DNA from: Citrus sinensis
Taxonomy: Eukaryota > Streptophyta > Magnoliopsida > Sapindales > Rutaceae
Assembly (NCBI RefSeq): GCF_022201045.2
Contig: NC_068560.1
Coordinates: 32,699,001 to 32,763,000, forward strand
Direction of reading: 5' to 3'
Length of the DNA stretch: 64,000 nucleotides
This document shows positions 1-10,525 of the stretch, piece after piece; position 1 is the first letter of the stretch; every line of letters begins with the position of its first letter. Below the pieces are notes generated by a model. The model was not told the DNA's origin. It saw only the letters and a program-made list of their open reading frames with translations, and ran no database searches. The translations under genes were made by a program, and so were the position numbers.

Positions 1-1489
1 GGAAGAGATAAAAAAAATAGCAAGTGAAGTAAATATATTGTCAAAAAAAACTCTTGCATTAACATCCTGCGGCAGTATCCTTTTCTTTTTCTTTCCCCCA
101 TTCTGTTCCTGTAATATTTTTGCTTGAACTTTTTTTTTTCTTTTTTGGCTATCATTTGGATAAATATCCTTTCTTTCACAAGAGGAGCAATGACTATCTG
201 TTTCTGTTATTTGTGAACAAATAGATCCTTGACTGACAACAGATCACCAGGAAGTTGTCTCTACATATAAGATGATTGAAAAACTCCAAAAGAAATTGTA
301 CCATCCCTTTTCAGTCAATTTGATGCAAACCCGGGAAAAACTTATAAAGGTACATTATGAATTAGTTTTTTTTTTTTTTTAAACCTCTCTAGAAAATTTG
401 TTCTTTCATGATTGCCATTTCTTTTCAATCAGTAAGCATGCATCTCAGCCTTTCACATTTATGTTTGACTTAGTTAATCATTTAAAATGGTTTATCCTTG
501 GTTTCGTCTGGATGCAATTTGTTAAGGTGTTATGGTGAGACAAGAAATGCTCTAATTGCTTCATTAGAAGAAAAATAGTCAGTACTTGGAAGGGTACATG
601 GGTAAAGAAGTATAAATTGAACTACCATTCCTCTTCTTAGTCATTTGGGGCTGGATTTTCGAGACTAATAAGGATTTGTTGAGGTATGAGATCACATGAA
701 ATACTATTGAGATAAAACCGTTACATCCTCCTTCGGTTGGCATCCGAAATCAATCTACCCCAAAATCCAAATGTCCTTATAGATGAATCAACCAAATAAC
801 TTGTGTCACAATTTCATGACTTTTAGCAATGTATTTTGAGGTTAATGAATTTAGTAATGTCATATTATTTGTCTCTTCAGATACTGATGGAGCTGGAAGA
901 TTGGAAAGAAGCACTTGCATATTGCCGATTAACCATTCCAGTGTATCAAAGTATGTTGTGTTTTCAGCAAGCGAGTTTAAAGCCATCTATGAATGCTATT
1001 GTCTGCTACAGAATATCATGAAATTATAATAGGGAGCACAAATCTAGTTCAATGCATTCCTAAGTCCAAAATGCGTCTAAAATTTTACACTTAGGTTTTC
1101 TGTTCTACAATTGAGAATTTTGGATATTATTGCTACCAGAATCCTTAATTTTACTCTCTTTTGAATGCAGGGGTATATCCACAGTTCCATCCCTTGCTTG
1201 GGTTGCAGTATTATACCTGTGGGAAACTTGAATGGTTAGGATTGGGCTTTGCATTGTTCTTATTTCAACTCCCAAACTCCTTTTTATCCATCTCCATGTG
1301 CTAACCTGTTCTATCATCTGTTAAAGGTTTCTTGGTGACACAGAAAATGCAATCAAATCCATGACCGAGGCTGTGGAGATATTACGAATTACTCACGGGA
1401 CAAATTCACCTTTCATGAAGGAACTCATTTTGAAGTTGGAGGAAGCACAGGCTGAAGCTTCTTATAAACTTTCATCCAAAGATGAGTAA
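1..1489 (+). CDS. ASHR1: ASHR1-type SET/TPR protein, C-terminal part (5' end outside window)
   Basis: These are the last five exons of a SMYD-like protein of the plant ASHR1 group (SET and MYND domains in front, TPR-like helices behind). The family is described as putative lysine methyltransferases. Exons: 1-74, 243-349, 881-950, 1171-1234 and 1327-1489, all with GT-AG borders and consistent phases, giving 158 visible residues and a TAA stop. Visible motifs include LMQTREKLIK, DWKEALAYCRLTIPVYQ, HPLLGLQYYTCGKLEW and EILRITHGTNSPFMKEL, which are typical of the C-terminal helical repeats of ASHR1. The SET and MYND domains lie left of the window, so catalytic residues cannot be checked. The 3' UTR probably runs to about 1850-2000, facing the MPS1 gene tail to tail. 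Assignment rests on remembered similarity to Arabidopsis ASHR1. Confidence 0.88.
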
Positions 1490-2618
1490 CAAATTCCATA
1501 TCAGTCAGATTTTGTGGAACAAGACCTGCTACTGTTGCTACTGTGATTGTTACTGCCATGATAAATCCCTTACAAAAGGATGAGCTAACCCAGTAGATAA
1601 AGAATGTACAAGCTTTGCATGTGCATATTTATCTGAATTTGGCCCGCCACCATCCCAGAGTTGTTACAGTTTGTTTACACAATTGTTTTGAAGCCTGCAC
1701 TGAAGACACAGAATTAGTGGAGTCCCGAACACTGAGCTTCTCCATTTCAGTTACTACGGTTGGATCTATTGTTTCCTTTTTATTGTTCATTTTAATTGAT
1801 GAGAATTGTATTTAACTGTTCAACCAGAGTAGTATTAATATTTGTGGACGTCAGAGGGCTGCTGTACAAGTGTCTTTTCCTCCTCGCTTTCTGTTTAATT
1901 AATTTCCACTGCTGGGCAAGTTGGATTGCGTTCCTCATTCTTCAAGTAATGGCTAGATCATACGCCCTTAGATAAATAACTTTCTGTACTTACTGACACT
2001 GGTTAATATTTAGTGATCCTTGTATAACTGGAGTGAGAGGAAGAACATAAAGTGATTTGATATCCCGACTTTAATTCTTCAACAGCTTGTGGATACCGAA
2101 TAGCCCTCACTTTCTGACCCATGACAGAAACCGAGGAGAAGTTTAGAATCGGTTTAGAAAACACATGATGGATTGATTGCTGATATAATGATATCAGACA
2201 TGCATTCAGTTGTAAAGACTCCAGCAGAGAAAGCTTGGTCATTTATGGAGCATGGAAAAAAAGTATTGGTGTTTCCGTCCGATATGTCATTGCAATGAAA
2301 ATTTGGTTTTGCTCCCAGGCCTGGATTTCACGGTTCTAAAGGTGAAATAAATTGGACAGGGTGCTTTCGTACATATACGCCCAAACTTGGACGAAAAAAC
2401 ATAATACTCAACAGCCAGCCAGTTCTCCAAGAGGGATGAAAGGCGCACAATTTGATTTTTGCTTTTACTCCCGAAGTCAAAAATCACAACAGAAATGATT
2501 ACATTGTTATTTTACACAGGATGAAACAGGCTGCCGCTGATCAGAAAAATTCCTATTGCTAAAAACAGAACTTCGCAGTTGAAACACTCATAACACACTA
2601 ATTTACACTCTCCAGTCT

Positions 2619-5600
2619 CTACTTATTCTCCCCAAGATTTGCTAGACGTTTCTGGAGTTCTAAGCAAAGCTTTGATAGTTTAAGAAGCAACTTACATTGC
2701 TGGTCTCGCAATGTTGACAACTGAGTTGTTGCCAGCATGACTGGATTCCTAATCAATTGACTCAGCTGACTGCATATTGCGGAAGCTTCATGATCACTGG
2801 CACTAGCTTCGGCTAGAAGTTGAAGCAGCTGATAGCTTTGGTCTTGAGATGACGATGGTTGTGTTGAGACTGGGGGAACAAGGAAAGGATGTTGAAGTAG
2901 CTGAGGAATCCTCCACCTTTCATTTCGATCCCATGCGAGGCACTTCTTCATAAGATCAAGAAGCCATGGATTGGGAACAGGTTCATAAGTTATTTCATGG
3001 TTAGGATCTGTGATAACTTTAAACTTCGCCCAGAAGGTTTTGTATTCCGAAAATGGGGTCCTCCCATATACCATTTGATAAAGGATGCAGCCAAGAGACC
3101 AAATATCTGAAGGCCGGCCACATTTTATAATATTTCCGTTTTCGTCACTCTCATTGCACATGAATGCTTCAGGAGACATGTAGCTCAGAGTACCTACCTG
3201 CAGCAATAGAATACTATCGAATCAAGCAGAGTAATAAAATCAGATATTTGATGTCAGCTAGAACTAGAAAGGTGTTGAAACATTCAGTGAATTATCCTCA
3301 ACTCTTGCCAAAATACCAAGATAGAGATTATCAATACTAAACAAACAGAATGAAAGGCAGTGTTTGAAGTTCATGGCAGCATTCATCAGTCAAAATTGAG
3401 GCATGAACTGCATCATGTCATCTTGCATATAGTGACATTCTGAGGGAAAATAAGGAAAAGAATAATAAGAGCCATGAGTATTAATCACCTGTGAATCCCT
3501 TTGGATGTTGGTTGTATCACTCATAATGGCTTTGGCAATACCAAAATCAATTAGCTTCAGAGAACCTTTGACAAGTAGGAAATTTGCTGGCTTCAAATCG
3601 GAGTGGACAATACGTTCCTCATGGATGGTGTTGACAGCTTCAAGTATTTGCTACAAAATGTTTGAACACAAGTACGTCAGCCTTCTGCTTCTATCAGTGA
3701 AATTCAAGACTCAGAGAAAGGAATCTCTAAATTTAAGAGGCCCAACCCCTATATATATACATATATGCAGTTGTTTGTTAACCTCCTAGACACTAGGTTG
3801 AACACAGATAAACGTTGGGAAAAAAAATGCATCAAGTTAATAAAAGCTTATAAGAAAAACTTTATGTGAAAAGTGATATATGGAACCAGGAAACCAGGTT
3901 TCAAATTTAATAGAAGGGGGAAATCAAACTGACAACTTAAGTTGCAAGATATTTTCCATACAGTCCCTTTCATAGTCTTTAGAAAATAGTCATTGATTCA
4001 CCCTTGAAAGATAATAAAACGTCTCTTTCCCTCCAAGATGAAAACAAAACAAAAATAGGAGGGGCAAACATCATTGTTTGCATTGAATAAATTAGCCAAA
4101 GTAAACCAGAAGGAAGTCATATAAGAGAACAGAAAATATATGAACAATTGATGTACACATAATTGGCAATAGCAAATTGAGCCATGGTCAAGCCAGAGGA
4201 CCTGCCAGTAAAATCGAAGCCAGTTCTCATCCAAGGTCTGATTTGAGCCATCCATTTCCTTCCATTTCTGGGACAACATGTGAGCCAAATCAATTTCCCC
4301 GTATTCCAGTACCATGTATATATATCCGTCATCCTTGACTCTGCCATCTTTATTGTTCATGGAGCCATTCAAGACTTCACGAAGCAAAGCTTTCTCTGTC
4401 ACCTAATACCAAGAGAGGATATCAGAAAGCCATTCACCAAATAAAACCTATGTCATGAATTCCAAAATTACAATTGCTCCAAATGGATCTGCACATTAAT
4501 TATATACAGTAGTTTGGGTTGAACGTGAGTACCTCATAGTCTATTAGCTGTATGATATTGTTCTTTCCCTTCAACTTGTTTAAATACTCAATTTCCTGAC
4601 AAAACCCATATGCAGTTGCATAATCACGACCTTTGAGCTTGATTTTCTTAAGTGCATAGATTGTGCAGTCTGATGAAATGACTTTGTGAACCTCACTGCT
4701 TCCTCCACTTCCTATCTTACCGAGCCTTTGATAGAGTTTTCCATTGACTTTAAAGAACAAGTCAGGATCATAATTCCGTTTACGAGGCGCAGATGCCCCT
4801 TTACTACTTACAGCCTTCTCCTGCTTTTCAGATTTAGAAGCCTCCAACTTCATGTCTGATGATGAGTTTTTTGACAATGGTGCCTGAGATTTCAGTTCTG
4901 GGCTATTACCTGTATGTTGACGCCCCTCCATTGATTTATGAGTAGAAGGATCATTTGGTATTCCACCTTCCTTCACCACACAGTCTTGTTGCTCCTTTGG
5001 CCATTCTTGTTTCTTAATTTCTGGTTTGGGGTCAATAACCGAAGTAGAAGCCTGTGGTGCCCTAACTGCCTGATCAACTGGAGTTTTGGTATCCTTTAGT
5101 GAAGAACATGATAGGTGTACCATATCTCCTCGGTTTGCAGGCTCAGGATTCCTACTGAAATCTTCCACAGGTTCTACAGCACCAAGAGTACTGCCTTCTT
5201 GATGAGAACGAGAACATTTGGTTGTAGAATTAAGCATGGGTGCTGAAGTAGAATGGATGTATGTTGAGGTAGGGCATGATGAGCCAACCATAGAAAACTG
5301 AGTAGCAGGCTGACCTAAAAAGTTTCTGAATTGGTGCAGCTGATCCTGGACAACAGTAGTTCTCTTTGCCAATGAAGAAGCACCATCAGGCCTCAAACTG
5401 ATATCAGGTTCTGTGTTCCGAACTTGCTGAAGCTTTGAGTTATTATTGACAACAGTTGATACCTCTACTTGATTGCTTGCATCCCATTCCATTTCTGTCA
5501 ATGCAAGTGAACCCATATGAGATGATAAATTCTCCATTCCAGTGGCCATTCGATCATCGGCCCCTGCATGTTGAAAAAAGACAATATATATTCGCAGAGC

Positions 5601-6616
5601 AGACTGACAAACTCAAGGATCATATAGATCACCTAAGTGCAGAAAACTTTTTCACCATGTCACAAAGAAAGCTGCCAAGGATAAAGCGAATCCCAAAAAG
5701 GGAAAAAAAAGAAAAGAAAAAGTTCTATAAACTGACAATTTAAACTTAAAGTAGCTGAGAAATTACCTTGACAACTGGTGCTGTTCCCAACTGAAAATCG
5801 AACTTTTCGCTGACCCTGATCATGTGGAGGCTCTAGATGGGCCAAAGTCAATGAATTATTTTCTTTACAACCAATAGTAAGTTTCGAATGATCTCTCTGT
5901 GCATCAAATGGGTTAAAATTCTCATCAAAGGTATTGGTCCTAGTGCCCAAAATTGAAGGTGGTGTAATGGATGCATCTTCTTGAGTTTCCGCAACAGCAG
6001 TCGCTGCTTCATTCTTAATCTGTGAAATTGGATCCTTCACTGCATGACCATGACTCAATGAAAACATATCTTTAGACTTATCTGTGTCCACATTAATATC
6101 CACATTCGTACCCAAGCACCTTGATGCTTCCCGTTTGGGAACTAATGAGCGTTTAGGCATTATACTATTTGACTGCATGCTACCTAATAATTCCTCACAG
6201 TTGACACAAGAAATAAATTAGGAAATGCCAAAAGCTATCAAATTCATAAAAATGATAATTCAATTTCAGAAAAGCCGTCTATTAAAAGCCTTCAATCCCC
6301 AAATTTCATAAATTTAACACTAATGACTAAACTGCTATATAAATTCAACGATACATACGACCCTAAATTTCAGCTTCTGAAATTACTAATACAATTAATA
6401 AACGGATTATTGAATCGACGAATAGGGAGAGAGAGGAGGCGTACCGAGAGGGCGGTGGCGCTTGAAGGCGGCTTGAACATGCCGGAAGAGGTCCGGCGGA
6501 GAAGATGAAGAAGTGAACGAAGACGAAGACGAAGATGACGTCGTGTCTGAAGTAACTGTCGGACGGAACCTTGACGATAGAGGTGGTGGGACCGGCAGAC
6601 TAGCCTCCCTGTCCAT
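2619..6616 (-). CDS. MPS1: MPS1/TTK-type dual-specificity protein kinase
   Basis: This is the spindle-checkpoint kinase MPS1 (TTK), which acts at kinetochores in mitosis and meiosis. CDS exons on the minus strand: 6616-6445, 6183-5767, 5563-4533, 4402-4202, 3650-3489 and 3197-2619. They sum to 2562 nt (853 residues) with no frame break. Residues 1 to about 470 are polar and low-complexity, starting with a Ser-rich run. The kinase domain spans about 473-767: glycine loop [12 protein letters not shown], Lys in YALKKIKL, catalytic HSDLKPAN (Asp about 625), DFGIA (Asp about 642), SYMSPEAF and [20 protein letters not shown]. The HSDLKPAN and SPEAF forms and the [14 protein letters not shown] stretch are family hallmarks. 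A short helical tail follows. The 5' UTR extends to about 6840, and TGGGCC-type boxes at 6893-6910 suit a cell-cycle promoter. All key kinase residues are present. Confidence 0.95.
6445..6616 (-). repeat. Low-complexity Ser/Pro-coding first exon of MPS1
   Basis: The first coding exon of the MPS1 gene carries a run of TCN and TCA/TCG serine codons around 6490-6545. On the plus strand this is an imperfect GAA/GAC trinucleotide tract. It encodes a Ser-rich, presumably disordered N-terminus followed by a short basic helix, [13 protein letters not shown]. The repeat is likely to vary in length between alleles. Confidence 0.6.
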
Positions 6617-7407
6617 TTGCGGATCTCAACCGCATTTCCGTCGAAGTGCAGTTTTAGGTTGTATAATGAAAAAAATAAAAAAAATAAAAGGAGGGAGCAG
6701 ATTCAATTGGCAGAATTAGGGCTTCGATGATGAACGCTCAAATGAGCGAGTACTGGAACTGGGAGAGAGAGTGTTCGTACTCGAGCTCCAAGTAGCCATT
6801 CGCAAACCACAGCGTCTTTCTTCTTGCTCTTCACTGGAGAGAGATTTGGAATTTTGAATACCTTATTTCTGGCGCTCTTAATAGTTTTAATGGGGCCTGT
6901 TATTGGGCCTTTCCTTGAAAATTTGAAACTTTAGTTGGATTAGGCCTTTTGACACCCCCCTCAAACTTCTGAAATTACTTAAATAACATAGCACAAAATA
7001 TTTTATTTTTTAATTGGGTGTAAATTCAATTAAGTATTTAGATAAATTATTTTTTTAACAAAATATTTTTACCTACCCATTTTATAATGCATATTTATAT
7101 TTTGTTTTTAATAATTTTTTGAGAAAATTATAAGAGTTTAGAAATTTTATAGTAAAAAGAAAAAAATCAAGATAATCTTAATATTTTAATACTTGTGTAC
7201 AATTTAAAAATAAAAAATTTTTAAGGTAAAATTTTATTGAAATGTGGTTAATTTTAATAAAATGGTTCATAATTTATCAATTAAACGGGGGTATTTTAGG
7301 AAATAGAGTAAGAAAGGGGTGTTATAAGAATTTTGTATCAGTTGTTAAAGCCTCCACTGCTTTTGTCATCCACCTGAATTTTCATCACTTTGGATATTTT
7401 GGTGTAA

Positions 7408-7473
7408 TCAATAGACTAGTAGGGTGTCTACAGAGGTTTATCAATAGACTAGTAGGGTGTCTACGGAGGTTTT
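7408..7473 (+). repeat. 33-bp tandem duplication
   Basis: Two adjacent copies, each beginning TCAATAGACTAGTAGGGTGT, lie at 7408-7440 and 7441-7473. They differ at about one base. No gene is disrupted. The near identity suggests a recent slippage or repair duplication. Confidence 0.9.
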
Positions 7474-7724
7474 GCAAACATGAATTTTGGCATTGACAAG
7501 CCCATCGTTTCGTATGGGGCGCAGGCGTTAGGTATATTTCCGCTCGGTTTTACCAGGAGCCCATACGTATGTTGGATGCGTAACAGCAAAGGCTCTGCTG
7601 TTCCGTATATGTTAAAAATCTGTACACATGATACGATTTTGTAAGGTTATGTGAATAAATTTTAAGATCAGTTTTTTTTTTTTTAAAGCATGTTAGATTA
7701 CGAAAGTAGATACCTCTTTGTACC

Positions 7725-7728
<4 letters not shown>

Positions 7729-7762
<34 letters not shown>
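7729..7762. repeat. (TA)n microsatellite
   Basis: About 17 uninterrupted TA dinucleotides in the AT-rich spacer. Similar but shorter TA runs lie at about 21987-22005 (inside the O-fucosyltransferase gene), 34818-34833, 35650-35676 and 48126-48146. Confidence 0.95.
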
Positions 7763-7764
<2 letters not shown>

Positions 7765-8935
7765 AAATTTAAGTTGTAACATAAAAATTAGGACTTAAAC
7801 CTGTATCCTCATAGTTTTTACTTCGGTAAAGATATAATAGCTATAATAACTAAATAAATAATAAGATTGCCGACCCAATCACCTAATTTTTTTCATCTCA
7901 ATCTTTGACACATTTGAAACAAAACACGAAATCATGAAAAAAAACCTTTTTTGACCCCAAAAAATTAAAAAAAAATTCATATGAGCCCAAACTACTCATA
8001 GTATCCCAAACTATGTACTAAATTTATATTTAATTTTCTTTGGCTGCTACTATACTTTTAAGTGGGGCATTAAATAGTGCCATTTGTCAGTACAAACCCT
8101 TTTCTTTTTCTTCCCCTTTAATTTAAACATGTTAATAAGCCGCTATATAACTTACATAATTTGTTCATTCAAAATTCAAATCATGCAACCTTATGCTTAT
8201 AAAATTCAAGCCGATCGACAAATAGAGTTAATACGTTATAATATATTGATCTCGATCACTTCCTCATTTAAAGGAATACAAATAAAAGTATGTGGCACAC
8301 TCAGCTTTACAATCCACTCATGTGGTTTTTTAATTTGATTGGTGAAAAAGTAATACAAAAAGCTTCCCAAACTTTATTTTTACAAGAGATAATAACGGTT
8401 ACTGGAGAACTAAGTTTGTTTCATAAAGTACAAAATTTCAACACAGATGATGAACTTTCATAGCTTGTTTATGGATTTTTTTAATTATTATTATTTTTAA
8501 ATAATTAAAAGTACAAAGCTTTATTCCATTAGCACGTGGGTCTCGCATAATTTTGATGCAAAAGGAATCAGGCAGGCTTTCCCCATAAGAAAGAGCCCAT
8601 TATGGAGTAATTAGTGAGTCTCTACCTTGCTGTCGACGTGCGCACTATGCCCGAAAAATCCACCTTGGAACATTAACGGCCCAAGTTAACCCATGACTCG
8701 ACCCGATTAAGCAATAATGATCGTGACCGTCCATTCCGTAGATAAGACCATGCACTGACCTTCTGAAATCTGAATATATTATCTGAGGCTGAATATATTA
8801 ACTTTGACAATAAATCTCTGACGAGTATTTTAATTTATGGGACCATTAATATCTTGACCATTGATCCGTCTCTCAGGTAATTCTACGGTCGGATATTGAT
8901 CGCTAAGATTCATGGACACAGCAGTAGATCCATTT

Positions 8936-8942
8936 CTATATA
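8936..8942 (+). promoter_or_regulatory. Probable TATA box of the C2H2 zinc-finger gene
   Basis: TATATAT in the context TTCTATATATCAAA lies about 210 bp before the start codon at 9152. Between them is a purine- and A-rich leader that contains a four-codon upstream frame (ATG ATA CCG TAA at 9060-9071), which could dampen translation of the main frame. Position and sequence fit a plant TATA box; no transcript data are available. Confidence 0.45.
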
Positions 8943-9151
8943 TCAAACTTTTGTCCATATCAAAAGAGACCCCAAGAAGCTACAATTCTAGAATCACTTC
9001 TGAGAGGAGCTTCGGCTGCATAGTTGTCTTCAGTTCTTGTCTCTTTCAAGGCAGAGAAAATGATACCGTAAGTTAAAAAAAAAAAAAAAAAAAAGACCAC
9101 CAAAAACATTTTTTCTGCGTAGCTGAAACATCGTTCAAGATTTATTTAACA

Positions 9152-10525
9152 ATGGCAAAACCTAGAAACCAAAGAAAGCACTTGACGGAAATGCAGCAAA
9201 GCAAAAAGAACCAGCCACAGAAGTCAGAGAGGCCGCCACCTTCTTGGGCTGCTGTGAGAGGCATTTTCACTTGTAAAAATCTCCAAGCACCGCAGCAGCA
9301 GCAAAAGAAACCTGAGCAGCACCAGCAGCAAGAAAAGAAGCAGAAGCAAAAGCAGCAACAAGATCAAGCCACTGACGAAACAAGCAAGAAATGCAAGAAA
9401 ATGAAGTGTTCAGGGTCATTATGCAGCAACACAAAGGTGATGCAGAGGCCAGAAGCTGCAGCTTCTCCAGAACTCCAAAGGAAAAGGGCTTCAATGGGTT
9501 CAAGTGGTAAGAATGAATCCTCAAGCAGATCCATGAAAACTCCTCTGTATGAACTCAATGGCGCCAATGGGGTTATTTCCTCTACCAATTCTTCACTTTC
9601 TGTGTCTTCAAATTCCTCCATTGCTGGTGGAGGATCGTTCAGAGGAATGCCATTTAGAAGACTTTCTGGCTGCTATGAGTGTAGAATGGTCGTTGACCCT
9701 GTTCTTGGATTTGCCAGAGACCCTTCTCTCAGAGGCAGTATTTGTTCTTGCCCTGAATGTGGTCAGATCTTCATGAAAGCTGAAACTTTGGAGCTTCATC
9801 AAGCTGTTAGACATGCAGGTACTTCACTATTATTACTTTTTCAATTTTCTTGTAATTTTGTCCTGTCTCCTATCCTTCCTAATTACAAAAAATTCTCAGT
9901 GTCTGAATTGGGTCCTGAGGACACAAGCAAGAACATTGTGGAAATCATATTCCAATCAAGCTGGCTAAAGAAACAAACACCCATTTGCAAGATCGACCGA
10001 ATCCTGAAAGTCCACAACACTCAAAGAACCATAGCCAAGTTTGAAGAGTACAGAGACTCCATTAAGGCAAAGGCCACCAAGCTCCCAAAAAAGCACCCAC
10101 GCTGCATAGCAGATGGCAATGAACTCCTTAGGTTTCACTGCACCACTTTCACATGTTCACTTGGCCTAAACGGATCCTCAAACTTGTGCAACTCAATACC
10201 ACAATGCAATGTGTGTAGTATCATCAAGAATGGCTTCAAAGTTACACAAGAAACCAACAAAGGACTCCGTGGAAATGGCATTTTGACAACTGCAACAAGT
10301 GGGAAAGCTCATGATAAAGCTGGAGTTGAAGATGGGAGTGATGCAAGGGCAATGCTGGTGTGTAGGGTAATTGCGGGAAGAGTGAAGAAGAGCATGGAGG
10401 GTAACCTAGAAGAATATGATTCAGTGGCTGGTGCCATGGGCATGTACTCTAATTTGGATGAATTGTATGTGTTTAACCCTAAGGCTATATTGCCTTGTTT
10501 CGTTGTAATCTACAGTGGGTTCTAA
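9152..10525 (+). CDS. C2H2 zinc-finger protein with PARP-fold-like C-terminal domain
   Basis: This belongs to a plant family of single-finger proteins of unknown biochemical role. Two exons, 9152-9818 and 9900-10525, give 430 residues. The N-terminus is rich in Lys and Gln (residues about 45-72), with the WAAVRGIFTCKNLQ motif. Next come GCYECRMVVDPVLGFARDPS and one C2H2 finger at about 200-221 (CPEC, 12 residues, H, 4 residues, H). The rest contains NIVEIIFQSSWLKK, IDRILKVHNT, LLRFHCTTFTCSLG, GILTTATSGKAHD and RAMLVCRVIAGRV. From memory these correspond to a fold related to the PARP catalytic domain. The usual H-Y-E triad of active PARPs is not obvious, so catalysis is doubtful. The 81-nt intron 9819-9899 is in frame and stop-free, so an unspliced 457-residue form is also possible. 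Confidence 0.88.
   Translation: MAKPRNQRKHLTEMQQSKKNQPQKSERPPPSWAAVRGIFTCKNLQAPQQQQKKPEQHQQQEKKQKQKQQQDQATDETSKKCKKMKCSGSLCSNTKVMQRPEAAASPELQRKRASMGSSGKNESSSRSMKTPLYELNGANGVISSTNSSLSVSSNSSIAGGGSFRGMPFRRLSGCYECRMVVDPVLGFARDPSLRGSICSCPECGQIFMKAETLELHQAVRHAGTSLLLLFQFSCNFVLSPILPNYKKFSVSELGPEDTSKNIVEIIFQSSWLKKQTPICKIDRILKVHNTQRTIAKFEEYRDSIKAKATKLPKKHPRCIADGNELLRFHCTTFTCSLGLNGSSNLCNSIPQCNVCSIIKNGFKVTQETNKGLRGNGILTTATSGKAHDKAGVEDGSDARAMLVCRVIAGRVKKSMEGNLEEYDSVAGAMGMYSNLDELYVFNPKAILPCFVVIYSGF

Larger units (their letters stand above)
6850..8930. other. Intergenic spacer between MPS1 and the C2H2 gene (divergent promoters)
   Basis: I see no gene here. The left edge (6880-6950) contains TGGGCC and AGGCCT-type boxes close to the MPS1 transcription start. 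The rest is AT-rich. It holds a 33-bp tandem duplication (7408-7473), a TA microsatellite (7729-7762) and runs of A or T. Short open frames at 7242 and 8084 have no family signature and AT-rich codon use, and are treated as chance. Confidence 0.6.

Noticed and set aside
9068-9122. Possible 5'-UTR intron (GTAAGTT donor, GCGTAG acceptor) before the C2H2 gene
   Set aside because: At 55 nt it is shorter than functional plant introns usually are, and it consists mostly of an A run; left as an unspliced leader.
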